From positions 1 through 64,000 of the forward strand of contig MDVS01000119.1 in NCBI GenBank assembly GCA_001940645.1: 64,000 nucleotides of DNA. The letters are read 5' to 3'. A model generated the notes under the pieces. It was given only the letters and a program-made list of their open reading frames with translations. It was not told the DNA's origin and did no database searches. The number at the start of each line of letters is the position of its first letter. Positions within the stretch are counted from its first letter, which is position 1. The DNA comes from Candidatus Heimdallarchaeota archaeon LC_3. GTDB lineage: Archaea; Asgardarchaeota; Heimdallarchaeia; Hodarchaeales; LC-3. Positions 26,687 through 35,230 of this stretch are shown here, in pieces. The position numbers were made by a program, and so were the translations under genes.

Positions 26687-28819
26687 TTAAAAATAAGATT
26701 TTAATCTATCTTTGATTTGTTTTTGGATAACTAGCTTCAAAGAATTTTTAAGATCAAGAAAATATTTTTTATCGTAATTATCCTTTTTTATCTCAGTATT
26801 GTTACAAAATTCATTAAAAGTTTTTTCAATTTCAAACCGATTATAAAATAACGGATCGAATGATTTTGGATATGCAATTATTGTCATCCAGAATAATGGA
26901 TTTTGGTCATTGTTTTTTTCTGATGTTTTTTGAGTAAATACCAATGCTTGCATTGATTTTGCATTAGGGACAGGCATTGGTCCAAATAAACCCTCATTAT
27001 ATTGGTTTCCCCCTAGTATACTTGAAAAAAATATCGCTATATAATTTTGATCAATTTCTTGGTCACTTTCTATTATTTCCTTGGGTATATTATCATTGTA
27101 GAGATTTTTATGGCCAGTGGCTCCAAAAATAAACGATAAAATATAGAAAGGATCCAAATTCTCTACATTTAGTGGTAATGAAGGTAGTCGACCTGTCATT
27201 AATCGAATATATGTTAGTACTTCATTCATTCCAATATCTTGCCACTGTTTTTCTTCATCTGGACGAATAAATGTTTGACGTTGTTTTAACCTATCATATA
27301 ATTCTAATACTTGACGATGTAAACTTAAAAAATTTTTTTCTTCAGTGATTTTTATTGCTGAGTTTAATGTTTCCAACGCTTCTTTGAATTCAAGTCTCGC
27401 ACCATATAAAGATCCTCTTATAAGTAATGTTTTTACTATATTTGGAAAAAGACCAGTTCTTTCGGATAAGAAATGCGCTTTATCGACGTTTACAAAAGCT
27501 TTTTTTATATATTCCTCATCTAATCCCTTTGTTAAAGTTTGTTCTAAATCAATTTCTGCTAGATATATTGATGCTCTAATCGTATCCTTATATTGATCAA
27601 TGGTCTCAGCTAATGTTCTTGCTTCTGTAAATAATCTCCTAGCATTTTCTGATTGCCCAAGAGCTTTGAAGCACATTCCTTCTCGCAATTTAAATTTTAT
27701 ATTATCCATATCTGAATTGTGTTTTTTTACAAATGGTTTACATTCATCGAGAATTTCTTTGGCTTTGTTTGTATCACCTTTTTCTAAAAGAATATCTATG
27801 AAATTACAGTATTTATCAACAATTTCTACTTCAATATTAGATAATTTATATAGTTTCAAAGTTTCTTGAAATGTTTCGATTGCTTTCATTCTATCTCCGA
27901 TGACAGCAAATGCTTTACTTATATTTCCTAATGTTATTGGCTGATCCATTAAGTTATTGGATTCTTGATCAATGGCTAGGGCTTCATTAAGAAGTTTCAC
28001 TCCTTGATCAAATTCTCCAATATTAATAAGCACTAATCCGTTGTTTGAAATGGATTTTGCTTTTAAAAATTGGTCATTTACTTCTTCAGCTAATTTTAAT
28101 GCAATTTCTGCCTGTTCTAAAGATAATTCAAATTCGCCAACAACTCTATATGCAGCAGAAAGCATATTATGGGCAATACATAATAGTTCCCTATCATTAA
28201 ATTCTTTTCCTGTGGCAATAACACGAATTAGATTCACAATGGCTCCTTGATATTTTCCTTGATAATAATCAATAATAGAGCGTAAATTGAAAAAATGATA
28301 AATCCAATAACGTTCCTTTATCGGATTAGATAAGAATTTTACTAAAGAAAATCCCTGGTTTGTTAAATTCATTGCAGCTGTATTATCACCTGTTAGAAAC
28401 TTAACAAAACCGAACTCTGAGATAGCTGCTAATTTTGGTGTTAATAATTGCATTTCAGTTGATAAATTAAGAGTTTCTTCAAATTCCTTCGCTGATTCAC
28501 TGATTTTTCCATTATATCGGAGTAATCTACCAGATAATATTTTTGCTTTTAAAAAAATTTTCATTAAAGTCTTATCAGATGTATTTATATTCTCTAATGA
28601 AAATTTAGGAATAGAAAACATCTTTGATAATGTACTATAACCTTGTGAGTATTTTCCTTGTTTTTCAAGTATTTTTGCAGACAGTAAATAATACTTCAAA
28701 ATTGATTTACTATTCTGATCGTGAATCTCATTAATTGACATGGTTTTTAAAATATTTTGGGCTTGATTTAATCTTCCCTCGCGTAACAATTCTTGAGTTG
28801 AATCTAATTGATCCATCAT
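26687..28819 (-). CDS. TPR protein with GTPase-associated C-terminal domain
   Basis: A 710-residue cytosolic protein. Residues about 1-500 form tetratricopeptide repeats (for example ISNNGLVLINIGEFDQGVKL and ITLGNISKAFAVIGDRMKAI) in the MalT/LGN style. Residues about 545-710 are not TPR and match the C-terminal domain of the GTPase at 22976-24025: both contain a [FY][FY]S-x3-G-x2 stretch, then N-x2-EG[VL]FGP[LM]P[VL]P (here ending at residue 618), a beta-rich segment, and a long terminal helix. The protein probably serves as a scaffold. It lies 129 bases upstream of aspS on the same strand. Confidence 0.85.
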   Translation of the reverse strand: MMDQLDSTQELLREGRLNQAQNILKTMSINEIHDQNSKSILKYYLLSAKILEKQGKYSQGYSTLSKMFSIPKFSLENINTSDKTLMKIFLKAKILSGRLLRYNGKISESAKEFEETLNLSTEMQLLTPKLAAISEFGFVKFLTGDNTAAMNLTNQGFSLVKFLSNPIKERYWIYHFFNLRSIIDYYQGKYQGAIVNLIRVIATGKEFNDRELLCIAHNMLSAAYRVVGEFELSLEQAEIALKLAEEVNDQFLKAKSISNNGLVLINIGEFDQGVKLLNEALAIDQESNNLMDQPITLGNISKAFAVIGDRMKAIETFQETLKLYKLSNIEVEIVDKYCNFIDILLEKGDTNKAKEILDECKPFVKKHNSDMDNIKFKLREGMCFKALGQSENARRLFTEARTLAETIDQYKDTIRASIYLAEIDLEQTLTKGLDEEYIKKAFVNVDKAHFLSERTGLFPNIVKTLLIRGSLYGARLEFKEALETLNSAIKITEEKNFLSLHRQVLELYDRLKQRQTFIRPDEEKQWQDIGMNEVLTYIRLMTGRLPSLPLNVENLDPFYILSFIFGATGHKNLYNDNIPKEIIESDQEIDQNYIAIFFSSILGGNQYNEGLFGPMPVPNAKSMQALVFTQKTSEKNNDQNPLFWMTIIAYPKSFDPLFYNRFEIEKTFNEFCNNTEIKKDNYDKKYFLDLKNSLKLVIQKQIKDRLKSYF

Positions 28820-29012
28820 AACAAAATTAACTCTTAAAAATACCAGAAAGCTTTTTTAAAATCCTAAAATGATATCGGACAGTTTATTTTTGAATATCTG
28901 TCTATACTGATTATAAATATTACTAAATAAATTTTTCAAAGAATGCATTAAATTGTTATCAAGAATAAAAACGAGAAGAAATAAACTTAATTTTTGTTTA
29001 TTAACTTCCAAT

Positions 29013-30191
29013 TTAATTTACTTTATAAATACGGCGTGGATTAAATACATTTAATTGTTCAATAGGCTCTTTTAAATCCTTACTACGCTTACGTAAGATT
29101 TCAACACGAAAACCTAAAAAACCAAGCGCATTATCATCAACAGGAGCAGGAATCACAGAAGGTAGTTTTTTCAGAACATCTGCTAATTTATTATTACCAA
29201 CTAACTCCGAACCAAACTTATCTGCTCTTATTTCTAGTAAAAATATTCGATTTTGTTGATGTGCCTTCATAGCGGTATTAGCAATAAGTATTGGCCCTAT
29301 TAGGGCAATTATAACTACTAGTGCTATACTTATACCATAATCATTAACTAAAATAGGAATATAAGTAAAAAGTAAAATAATACTAAAAAATTTTACTGCT
29401 CTTAACCAACCGTCAGTTCCCATTGTTAAATAAGAATTCCGCATATCATTTCCAATAACATGCCCCTGTTCATGTGATAAAACAGCTATTAACTCATCAT
29501 CAGACAATTTCCATTGAAAATAACGTGAGATGACACATATTGAGTCAATACTTAATCCTGAACGTGTTAATTTAAACCCTAAAGAAGTGACCCCCGCTGA
29601 TAAAAATAATGAAGCAGGTTTAATATCAGTAAACCTATATTGTGATATTTTATGACTTTCAGGATGATTTTTTGATAAATGGTCATGAACTTTTTGAGGA
29701 ATTGGCTCTTGTGCAGTTTTAAAGAGTTTTTTTTTCCCTAATTGGGAAATCACTAGTAAAATGAATTGAATTATAACTGATAAAATACCTGCTAATAATA
29801 AGAGAAACCAAAGGGGAAAATTATATGTCAATAGAAAATTGAAAATCAAAAAAAGGATTGTTGCTTGAAAGCTAAAAGTAAAGATTTGCATTACAAGGAA
29901 TAGTAGGTTATCCATATACTTAGGTTCGAAATGAACATATTTAACGAAATTTGAATACGATTTTAATTCATTATGAGACGAAACTTGATAATATACAATA
30001 ATTAATGAATAAAAAATAGTCAAACTAATAATTACTGATAATAATTCAATATCTGAAATAAAATATCCAAATAACGATAAACCACTGATAATAACTAAAG
30101 GATATAAGCAAAGAAATATAAAAATTAATAGCCAATCTGATATTGGTAAAGAAATTCCTTTATTTATTATGTTAGGGTAATTTTTAGTCAT
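29013..30191 (-). CDS. M48-family membrane metalloprotease
   Basis: A 392-residue protease with four or five N-terminal membrane helices and two more after the active site. HEQGH at residues 240-244 supplies zinc ligands and the catalytic glutamate, and LEIRADKFG supplies the third ligand, as in HtpX and Ste24-type M48 peptidases. It probably degrades misfolded membrane proteins or trims lipidated C-termini like Ste24. The Ste24 role would be notable in a GTPase neighbourhood, yet the GTPases here lack CaaX ends, so there is no direct support. Confidence 0.88.
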   Translation of the reverse strand: MTKNYPNIINKGISLPISDWLLIFIFLCLYPLVIISGLSLFGYFISDIELLSVIISLTIFYSLIIVYYQVSSHNELKSYSNFVKYVHFEPKYMDNLLFLVMQIFTFSFQATILFLIFNFLLTYNFPLWFLLLLAGILSVIIQFILLVISQLGKKKLFKTAQEPIPQKVHDHLSKNHPESHKISQYRFTDIKPASLFLSAGVTSLGFKLTRSGLSIDSICVISRYFQWKLSDDELIAVLSHEQGHVIGNDMRNSYLTMGTDGWLRAVKFFSIILLFTYIPILVNDYGISIALVVIIALIGPILIANTAMKAHQQNRIFLLEIRADKFGSELVGNNKLADVLKKLPSVIPAPVDDNALGFLGFRVEILRKRSKDLKEPIEQLNVFNPRRIYKVN

Positions 30192-30502
30192 TTTCTATTT
30201 TTATATCTTATATTATTGGGTTTAAAAATAAAAAGAATGACAGAAAAGTAACAAAATCCGGTTAATTTGTTTGGGTGCAAATATATTTTTTATTTAAAAT
30301 AAACGAAATTATGGATAATTCCATAAAATTTATTTTTATATAATTTAATAATGTTAAATAGAAAAGGATTTTAATATTAATATTAAATTTTATCAAAAAA
30401 ACAAATATAGTTTCTAAAACTAACTAAAGAGATTATTTATTGTAAATTTTATATATAAAGTTTCTAGTAAAGCTAAATAAGCCATTAAGGTATTAACAAC
30501 AC
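30192..30502. other. AT-rich divergent promoter region
   Basis: About 310 bases between the divergent M48 protease and a small GTPase gene. It holds the candidate TATA box at 30444-30460 and nothing that looks like a gene or RNA. Confidence 0.5.
30444..30460 (+). promoter_or_regulatory. candidate TATA box for GTPase operon
   Basis: AAATTTTATATATAAAG is a near-ideal archaeal TATA element about 45-55 bases before the ATG at 30503. With the usual distance to the start of transcription the leader would be near 24 bases and would contain the AAGGT that may act as ribosome binding site. Confidence 0.45.
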
Positions 30503-31057
30503 ATGAACGATGAATTGATTTTTAAGGTTTTGTTATTAGGTGATGGATATTGCGGAAAAACTAGCATGCGTTACCGTTATATGGGACAAGACTTTACTAG
30601 CAACTATTTAGCAACTTTAGGTGCAGATTTTGCAATTAAGGAAGAAATTCGCGATAATTTTATTGTGAGGTATCAGATCTGGGATATTGCTGGGCAAACA
30701 CGATTTAATACTCTAAGAAAAAGTTTTTACTTAGGATCCCAAGGTGCTTTGATCCTTTTTGATTTAACAAATAAAGAATCACTTAGTCATGTCTTAGATT
30801 GGGCAATTGAATTCTGGGAAAATAATGGTAAAGGTAAAAGCATGCCCTTAGTTGTTATTGGGAACAAAATTGATCTAAGAGATCAAAAAGCTGATTGTAT
30901 TTCTACTGATGAAGGAAAAAAATATATAGAGGAACAACTAGATAAACGAGTGGATTACAAGGTGGAATATATTGAAACAAGTGCTTTAACTGGGGAAAAT
31001 ATCGATAAAGCTTTTAAAACTATTGCAGATTATTACATGAAAATGTATGATTTATAA
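30503..31057 (+). CDS. Rab-like small GTPase
   Basis: A 184-residue GTPase with GDGYCGKT (13-20), Thr38 in TLGADF, WDIAGQ (60-65), NKID (121-124) and ETSAL (158-162). It is closely similar to the other two Ras-like GTPases here (all share the GADF/GADY after switch I). There is no lipidation signal at either end. The next gene, a larger Arf/Gtr-like GTPase, starts 49 bases later in the same direction, so the two are probably cotranscribed and may act as a pair. Confidence 0.92.
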   Translation: MNDELIFKVLLLGDGYCGKTSMRYRYMGQDFTSNYLATLGADFAIKEEIRDNFIVRYQIWDIAGQTRFNTLRKSFYLGSQGALILFDLTNKESLSHVLDWAIEFWENNGKGKSMPLVVIGNKIDLRDQKADCISTDEGKKYIEEQLDKRVDYKVEYIETSALTGENIDKAFKTIADYYMKMYDL

Positions 31058-31092
31058 TAATTTGAACTTAACTTCAATTTTTAAAAAGATTT

Positions 31093-31098
31093 GGTGAT
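31093..31098 (+). promoter_or_regulatory. Shine-Dalgarno deciding a TTG start
   Basis: GGTGAT is complementary to the usual archaeal 16S 3' end and lies seven bases before the TTG at 31106. This favours that TTG over TTG 31091 or GTG 31094, which overlap the site. Confidence 0.5.
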
Positions 31099-31105
31099 TT
31101 GGGAT

Positions 31106-32383
31106 TTGCAAGAAGTTCGTAATCAACTACTTAGAAATCCTCAACTCTCTTTAGACCTTTCACCAAAAGAAATACCAATTTCTGAAATCAAGTTATTAAA
31201 TAGAGAAGAAATAGAACTACTTGAAGAACATGTACAAAATTTAGGAGATCTTGTCGATAATTGGTTTAATCTATTAACCATATCAAAACAAACTAAAATT
31301 GATCGATTTTTATTAGAAAAAATCTGTTCTTGCGCGTCTATTTTAATTGATAAAACTGATGATGCATATCTTCAATTAAAGTCAACTGGATCAACCTACG
31401 TGAAGATTGTTTTTACTGGACTTTATGCTACTGGAAAGACAAGCATAATAAGACACTTAAAAAGGACCGATCCTTTGAAAATTTATCATGAATCTGTTCT
31501 AACAGCTCCTAGACCTACTATTGGAATGGATAGTATAAGACTTTCATTTAATGAGATTCCTATTGTTCTTTGGGAATTAGGAGGTCAAGAAGCGTTTAGA
31601 AAGAGCTATATTACTGACCCACGAAAATATTTTAGTCATACAAAGGCGATCATTTTTGTTTTCGATGGAAAAGATGAAGAAAAGATAGAAGAATCACTTG
31701 AATTTTTAAAAGAATTTAAATCAGCTCTCAAAAAACAAGAAGCTAAATTAAATAAATTTGGAAATCTACCAAAATTTTATTTCATTGTAAATAAAATGGA
31801 TGAAGGGCCAGATGAGTCTGCTCCATTTATCGCTGAAATGGCAAATAGGATCTCCGAAATTCTACCAGAGACCTCATTAGTTAATATAATGCAAGTTATT
31901 TATCCAACTTCAATAAAAATTGGAACATCAATAACAACGTTTTTTGGAAGAGTTCTCGAAGAAATAATTCCTTTTAGAAGATATATTAATGAAGGACTTA
32001 GTACACTTTCTCTAATATATAATTTTGACTTTAGTTGTCTCATAGATCTTGAAGTTGGTAGACTTCCTTTAGGTTGGCAGCATAACAATAAACTTGAGCC
32101 AAAAAAGATAATAAATCAATTATTAGATTTATTTGAGGAAGGTTTGTTTGAATATTCTACATTCACAGTCGACACAGGAAAACAAATAAAAGAAGTGAAT
32201 ATTTCACGATTGAAAATATTGAAACGAGAATATGTTTACTTATATATTCTTGGTGATGAAGCGAATATTGATCAACTGCTAATGAAAAAGGAAAAAATAG
32301 AAGAATTAGCTATTAGAGCTCTTACACCGCAACTAAGATTTATTCAGCTTGCTTTTGATCCTAATTTTCATAAACAAAGATAA
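31106..32383 (+). CDS. Arf/Gtr-like GTPase with flanking domains
   Basis: A 425-residue protein with a central GTPase domain between two unrecognised regions. The helical N-terminal part spans about 95 residues. The G domain has GLYATGKT (105-112), PTIGMD as switch I, WELGGQ (156-161) and NKMD (229-232); WxxGGQ is the Arf/Gtr/Rag hallmark, but the usual aspartate is glutamate. The last 140 residues are alpha/beta and could be a roadblock- or longin-like domain, as in Rag GTPases; I cannot confirm this. Start chosen by the GGTGAT site. It lies in tandem with the Rab-like GTPase at 30503. Confidence 0.82.
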   Translation: MQEVRNQLLRNPQLSLDLSPKEIPISEIKLLNREEIELLEEHVQNLGDLVDNWFNLLTISKQTKIDRFLLEKICSCASILIDKTDDAYLQLKSTGSTYVKIVFTGLYATGKTSIIRHLKRTDPLKIYHESVLTAPRPTIGMDSIRLSFNEIPIVLWELGGQEAFRKSYITDPRKYFSHTKAIIFVFDGKDEEKIEESLEFLKEFKSALKKQEAKLNKFGNLPKFYFIVNKMDEGPDESAPFIAEMANRISEILPETSLVNIMQVIYPTSIKIGTSITTFFGRVLEEIIPFRRYINEGLSTLSLIYNFDFSCLIDLEVGRLPLGWQHNNKLEPKKIINQLLDLFEEGLFEYSTFTVDTGKQIKEVNISRLKILKREYVYLYILGDEANIDQLLMKKEKIEELAIRALTPQLRFIQLAFDPNFHKQR

Positions 32384-32721
32384 AAGAAATAATACTGAAA
32401 GTCATAAATCACTGTCTTTATCTTGAGAAGCAAAGCTATCTTTAATTTTTCCTTGGATTGATTACAATGTCTCAATTAAAAATTAAATATCATTATAACC
32501 AAATTTCATTAGCATTAAGATTCTAATTTGGTATTATAAGATTTTATATTAATTAGACCCAGTTTGGGATTTAAAAAAATTTCCTCTTTTTACTAATGAA
32601 ACATTATTTTTAGCTTCAAACTTCCCATTAATCTATTTTTATAGATTCTGCTAACTTAATTCCCAATAAATGCAAAAATTGATTTCAAAAATGATTTATT
32701 GTCAGTATTATAAATAGAGAT
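32384..32721. other. AT-rich convergent intergenic region
   Basis: About 340 bases between convergent genes. It has short T-rich runs on both strands that could end transcription. A 19-codon frame on the minus strand (about 32409-32468) looks protein-like but has no start, so I do not call it. No RNA gene seen. Confidence 0.4.
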
Positions 32722-33561
32722 TTATTTTTCGGGCTTAAATCTTTTCGTTGAATGGATTACATCAATAATATTTGACATATCCTCAACATTTTCAAAATGT
32801 GTACCGATAACAACGATATCTGCTCCAGCTTCCACTACTTCTCTTGCCTTATCCTCAGATACTACGCCTCCTCCTACAATTATAGGAATATTAATTGTTG
32901 ATCTAACAGCTTTGATTACGTCTGGAGAAACGGTGTAAGGTGCTTTAGAACCAGCTTCCAAGTAAACAAAAGAATAACCAAGATTTTCTGCTGTTAAACT
33001 ATAAGCTGCAGGAATTTTCAAGTTGTTTTGAGGTAGGAGATGGCAATTCAAGACATAACCCACAGTCATTCCTGGTTCAAAAATTAGAAAAGCTGTCGCT
33101 AATGGTTCAACATTTAATTTTTTAAAAAGAGGAGCTGCATTAGCGGAATTATTTATGACATAATACATGTCTTTCGAGTTCAGAACAGATCCATACAGAA
33201 TACCATCCGCATCATTGCTGATCATTTCAAAATTAGCATTATAAATTATTACAGGAACATCTTTTGAAACAGCTTTAATTGCTGCTATTGATTCAAAGAA
33301 TTTAATGGGTTGAACGTGAGATGATCCACCAATTAACAAAATATCTGTACCTTGCTCTACCGCTAATTCTGCTTTGTGTGCTAGAATTTGTAAATCATTT
33401 TCCGGATCAAATAATGTGGATTGTAATGGATGTTTTTGTATTTTCTGATATATAATGTCTCTTAAAGGTCTTGCAGGTAATCGAGGAAACATATTTTGTT
33501 CTGATTCATCAGTTTTTGTTTTATTTAATAAATTAGTAGTATTATTTAAAATAATAATCAT
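32722..33561 (-). CDS. geranylgeranylglyceryl phosphate synthase
   Basis: A PcrB/GGGPS-family TIM barrel that joins geranylgeranyl diphosphate to sn-glycerol-1-phosphate, the first committed step of archaeal ether lipids. TDILLIGGSS, YLEAGSKAPYTVS and the phosphate-binding VGGGVVSEDKAREVVEAGAD and GTHFE motifs are clear. At 279 aa it has about 24 extra N-terminal residues compared with most; Met24 is an alternative start. A HAD phosphatase lies 62 bases upstream on the same strand. Archaeal-type membrane lipids are implied. Confidence 0.92.
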   Translation of the reverse strand: MIIILNNTTNLLNKTKTDESEQNMFPRLPARPLRDIIYQKIQKHPLQSTLFDPENDLQILAHKAELAVEQGTDILLIGGSSHVQPIKFFESIAAIKAVSKDVPVIIYNANFEMISNDADGILYGSVLNSKDMYYVINNSANAAPLFKKLNVEPLATAFLIFEPGMTVGYVLNCHLLPQNNLKIPAAYSLTAENLGYSFVYLEAGSKAPYTVSPDVIKAVRSTINIPIIVGGGVVSEDKAREVVEAGADIVVIGTHFENVEDMSNIIDVIHSTKRFKPEK

Positions 33562-33623
33562 CCTTTGTCAAGGTAAATATATAATTCTTACTCACATTTT
33601 GATTTTCTAAAATTTTTTTAAAG

Positions 33624-34403
33624 TCATTTATCCAATTGAGCGATAGAGTTGTTTTCTAATGTTGGAAAATTTGCTATAATAGATGATAAATCAAAAAATG
33701 AGTTACAAATATAATCAGGATTTTGAGCTTCAAGTATTTCTCTGTCTACTAATCCTGTAGGAGATACAAATGCGACAGTTTTTAATCCGACATTCTTTGC
33801 TTCGTTTATATCAGCAGGAAGATCACCAATGGATAAAGCACAATCAGGATCTATTCCGAGAGCTTCAAGCGCATCTTTAATTCCGTTAGTCTTATCTGAT
33901 CCTACATCGCTTCGATCGAGAACAATTGTGAAAAAAACATCTAATCCATTCTTTTGTAAAATACGCATAACATTTCTTTTGGATGAATGAGTAATCAAAA
34001 TCAACGGAATTCCATTTGAGTGAAGTTCTTTTAATAATTCAGAAACTCCCGGAAATAAAGAGATATTTTCGTAATTCTTTTTAACTTTGTATGCAGAAAA
34101 AATTGTTCTTACAGATGAAGTAAGTCTATTCAGTCCTAAAGTTCTACATGTGGTATAAAAAACTTTTAAAAGAAGTAATTTTGGTGCTTGTCTTTCATTA
34201 CCATTTTCTAACTCCAATTTGTAAGCTTTTCTAGCAATCCTTTGGACATAATCATCTTGAATTGTTTGAAAGCTTTTAACTAATTCTTCTGAAAAAATTG
34301 CAAAAAAAGTTGGATAAGTATTAGCAATTGTACCATCAAAATCAAAAACAATGGCTTGTATTGATGATTTATTAGTGTTTGTCTTGTTTAAAAGCAAATT
34401 CAA
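33624..34403 (-). CDS. HAD-superfamily phosphatase
   Basis: A 259-residue haloacid-dehalogenase-fold hydrolase. Motif I is VFDFDGTIANT (Asp21, Asp23), motif II ILITHSS, and motif III/IV lies in DALSIGDLPADINEAKN, with the phosphoglycolate phosphatase/PpaX style cap. It probably removes phosphate from a small sugar or glycolate phosphate. It may be cotranscribed with the GGGP synthase; a role in glycerol-phosphate metabolism is possible but speculative. The two proteins start with similar Asn/Lys/Thr-rich peptides. Confidence 0.85.
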   Translation of the reverse strand: MNLLLNKTNTNKSSIQAIVFDFDGTIANTYPTFFAIFSEELVKSFQTIQDDYVQRIARKAYKLELENGNERQAPKLLLLKVFYTTCRTLGLNRLTSSVRTIFSAYKVKKNYENISLFPGVSELLKELHSNGIPLILITHSSKRNVMRILQKNGLDVFFTIVLDRSDVGSDKTNGIKDALEALGIDPDCALSIGDLPADINEAKNVGLKTVAFVSPTGLVDREILEAQNPDYICNSFFDLSSIIANFPTLENNSIAQLDK

Positions 34404-34791
34404 CCCTTAGAAAATTTTTCAGAAATTTTAAATTATCAACATTTTATCAAATTTGTTGGTATTATATCAATATTTTTCTTTTGTTTTATTGATATTAAAA
34501 GGATATTCATTTTAAAATACCTATAATTTTTTTTCTATTTTGCGTCAATCGTGATTTAATAAAATTTTTCTAGTAAAATTCTATTAATCAATCTGTAATA
34601 TTATTATTTCTATGTATTCTTTCCAATTTGACTAATTAGAGCAAGATTTCCAATTTCCAATATAAAATTTAGTAAATTTCTCAAATTTAGATTGCGAACA
34701 TTGTTGGAAAAGAATCCAAAAATTCCCTAAAAAAAATTTGAATAGTCAAGAGAGAAGAAAAAAAGGAAAAAATTCTTTATATTAATTTAGA
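34404..34791. other. AT-rich intergenic region
   Basis: About 390 bases between two minus-strand genes. It probably carries the promoter for the HAD-GGGPS pair and the end of the penicillin acylase operon. No gene, repeat or RNA fold stands out. Confidence 0.4.
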
Positions 34792-35229
34792 TTAACTTAA
34801 TAATTTATTCCAATTAGGCCATGGTATAAAGGGATGAATTGCAGATCCCATATATGCGCCTATTGCACCTCCAATACCACCAATTAAAATTGTTAATATA
34901 ACTACTACTATATCGAGTCCTCCAACTCCTGCTAAACTTAAAAACAAACCACCTAATGTTAGAGCTTTGGGAATAAATATAGCATAATACAAGAAGAACA
35001 ATAACCATGCCAAGAAATTGGCTGAAAAACCAACTAAAACTCCTCTTGATATTCTTTTATAAAATATACCACAATAAATACCTGAGAGAAATATTACTGG
35101 CCAAGATTTTAGAAAAAATCCTAAAATCAAAGTTAAAAGAATACCACCTACTAAAGCCAGGTAAAATCTATAATTAGATATAAAAGAAGATATTTCTTTT
35201 TTATTTTCCAAAGATAGGAATGTGCTCAA
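34792..35229 (-). CDS. small four-helix membrane protein
   Basis: A 145-residue protein with four hydrophobic segments (about 24-43, 46-62, 67-90, 94-130) and a glycine-rich last helix (ILIGGIGGAIGAYMGSAIHP). No family recognised. It starts one base after the stop of the penicillin acylase gene and is certainly cotranscribed, so it could help membrane placement or act on the same substrate. Confidence 0.7.
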   Translation of the reverse strand: MSTFLSLENKKEISSFISNYRFYLALVGGILLTLILGFFLKSWPVIFLSGIYCGIFYKRISRGVLVGFSANFLAWLLFFLYYAIFIPKALTLGGLFLSLAGVGGLDIVVVILTILIGGIGGAIGAYMGSAIHPFIPWPNWNKLLS

Positions 35230-35230
35230 T

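Noticed and set aside
29013..30191. M48 protease as a CaaX processing enzyme for the GTPases
   Set aside because: None of the GTPases ends with a CaaX or other cysteine motif.
32409..32468. Short protein-like minus-strand frame
   Set aside because: Nineteen codons without a start codon; too short to call.
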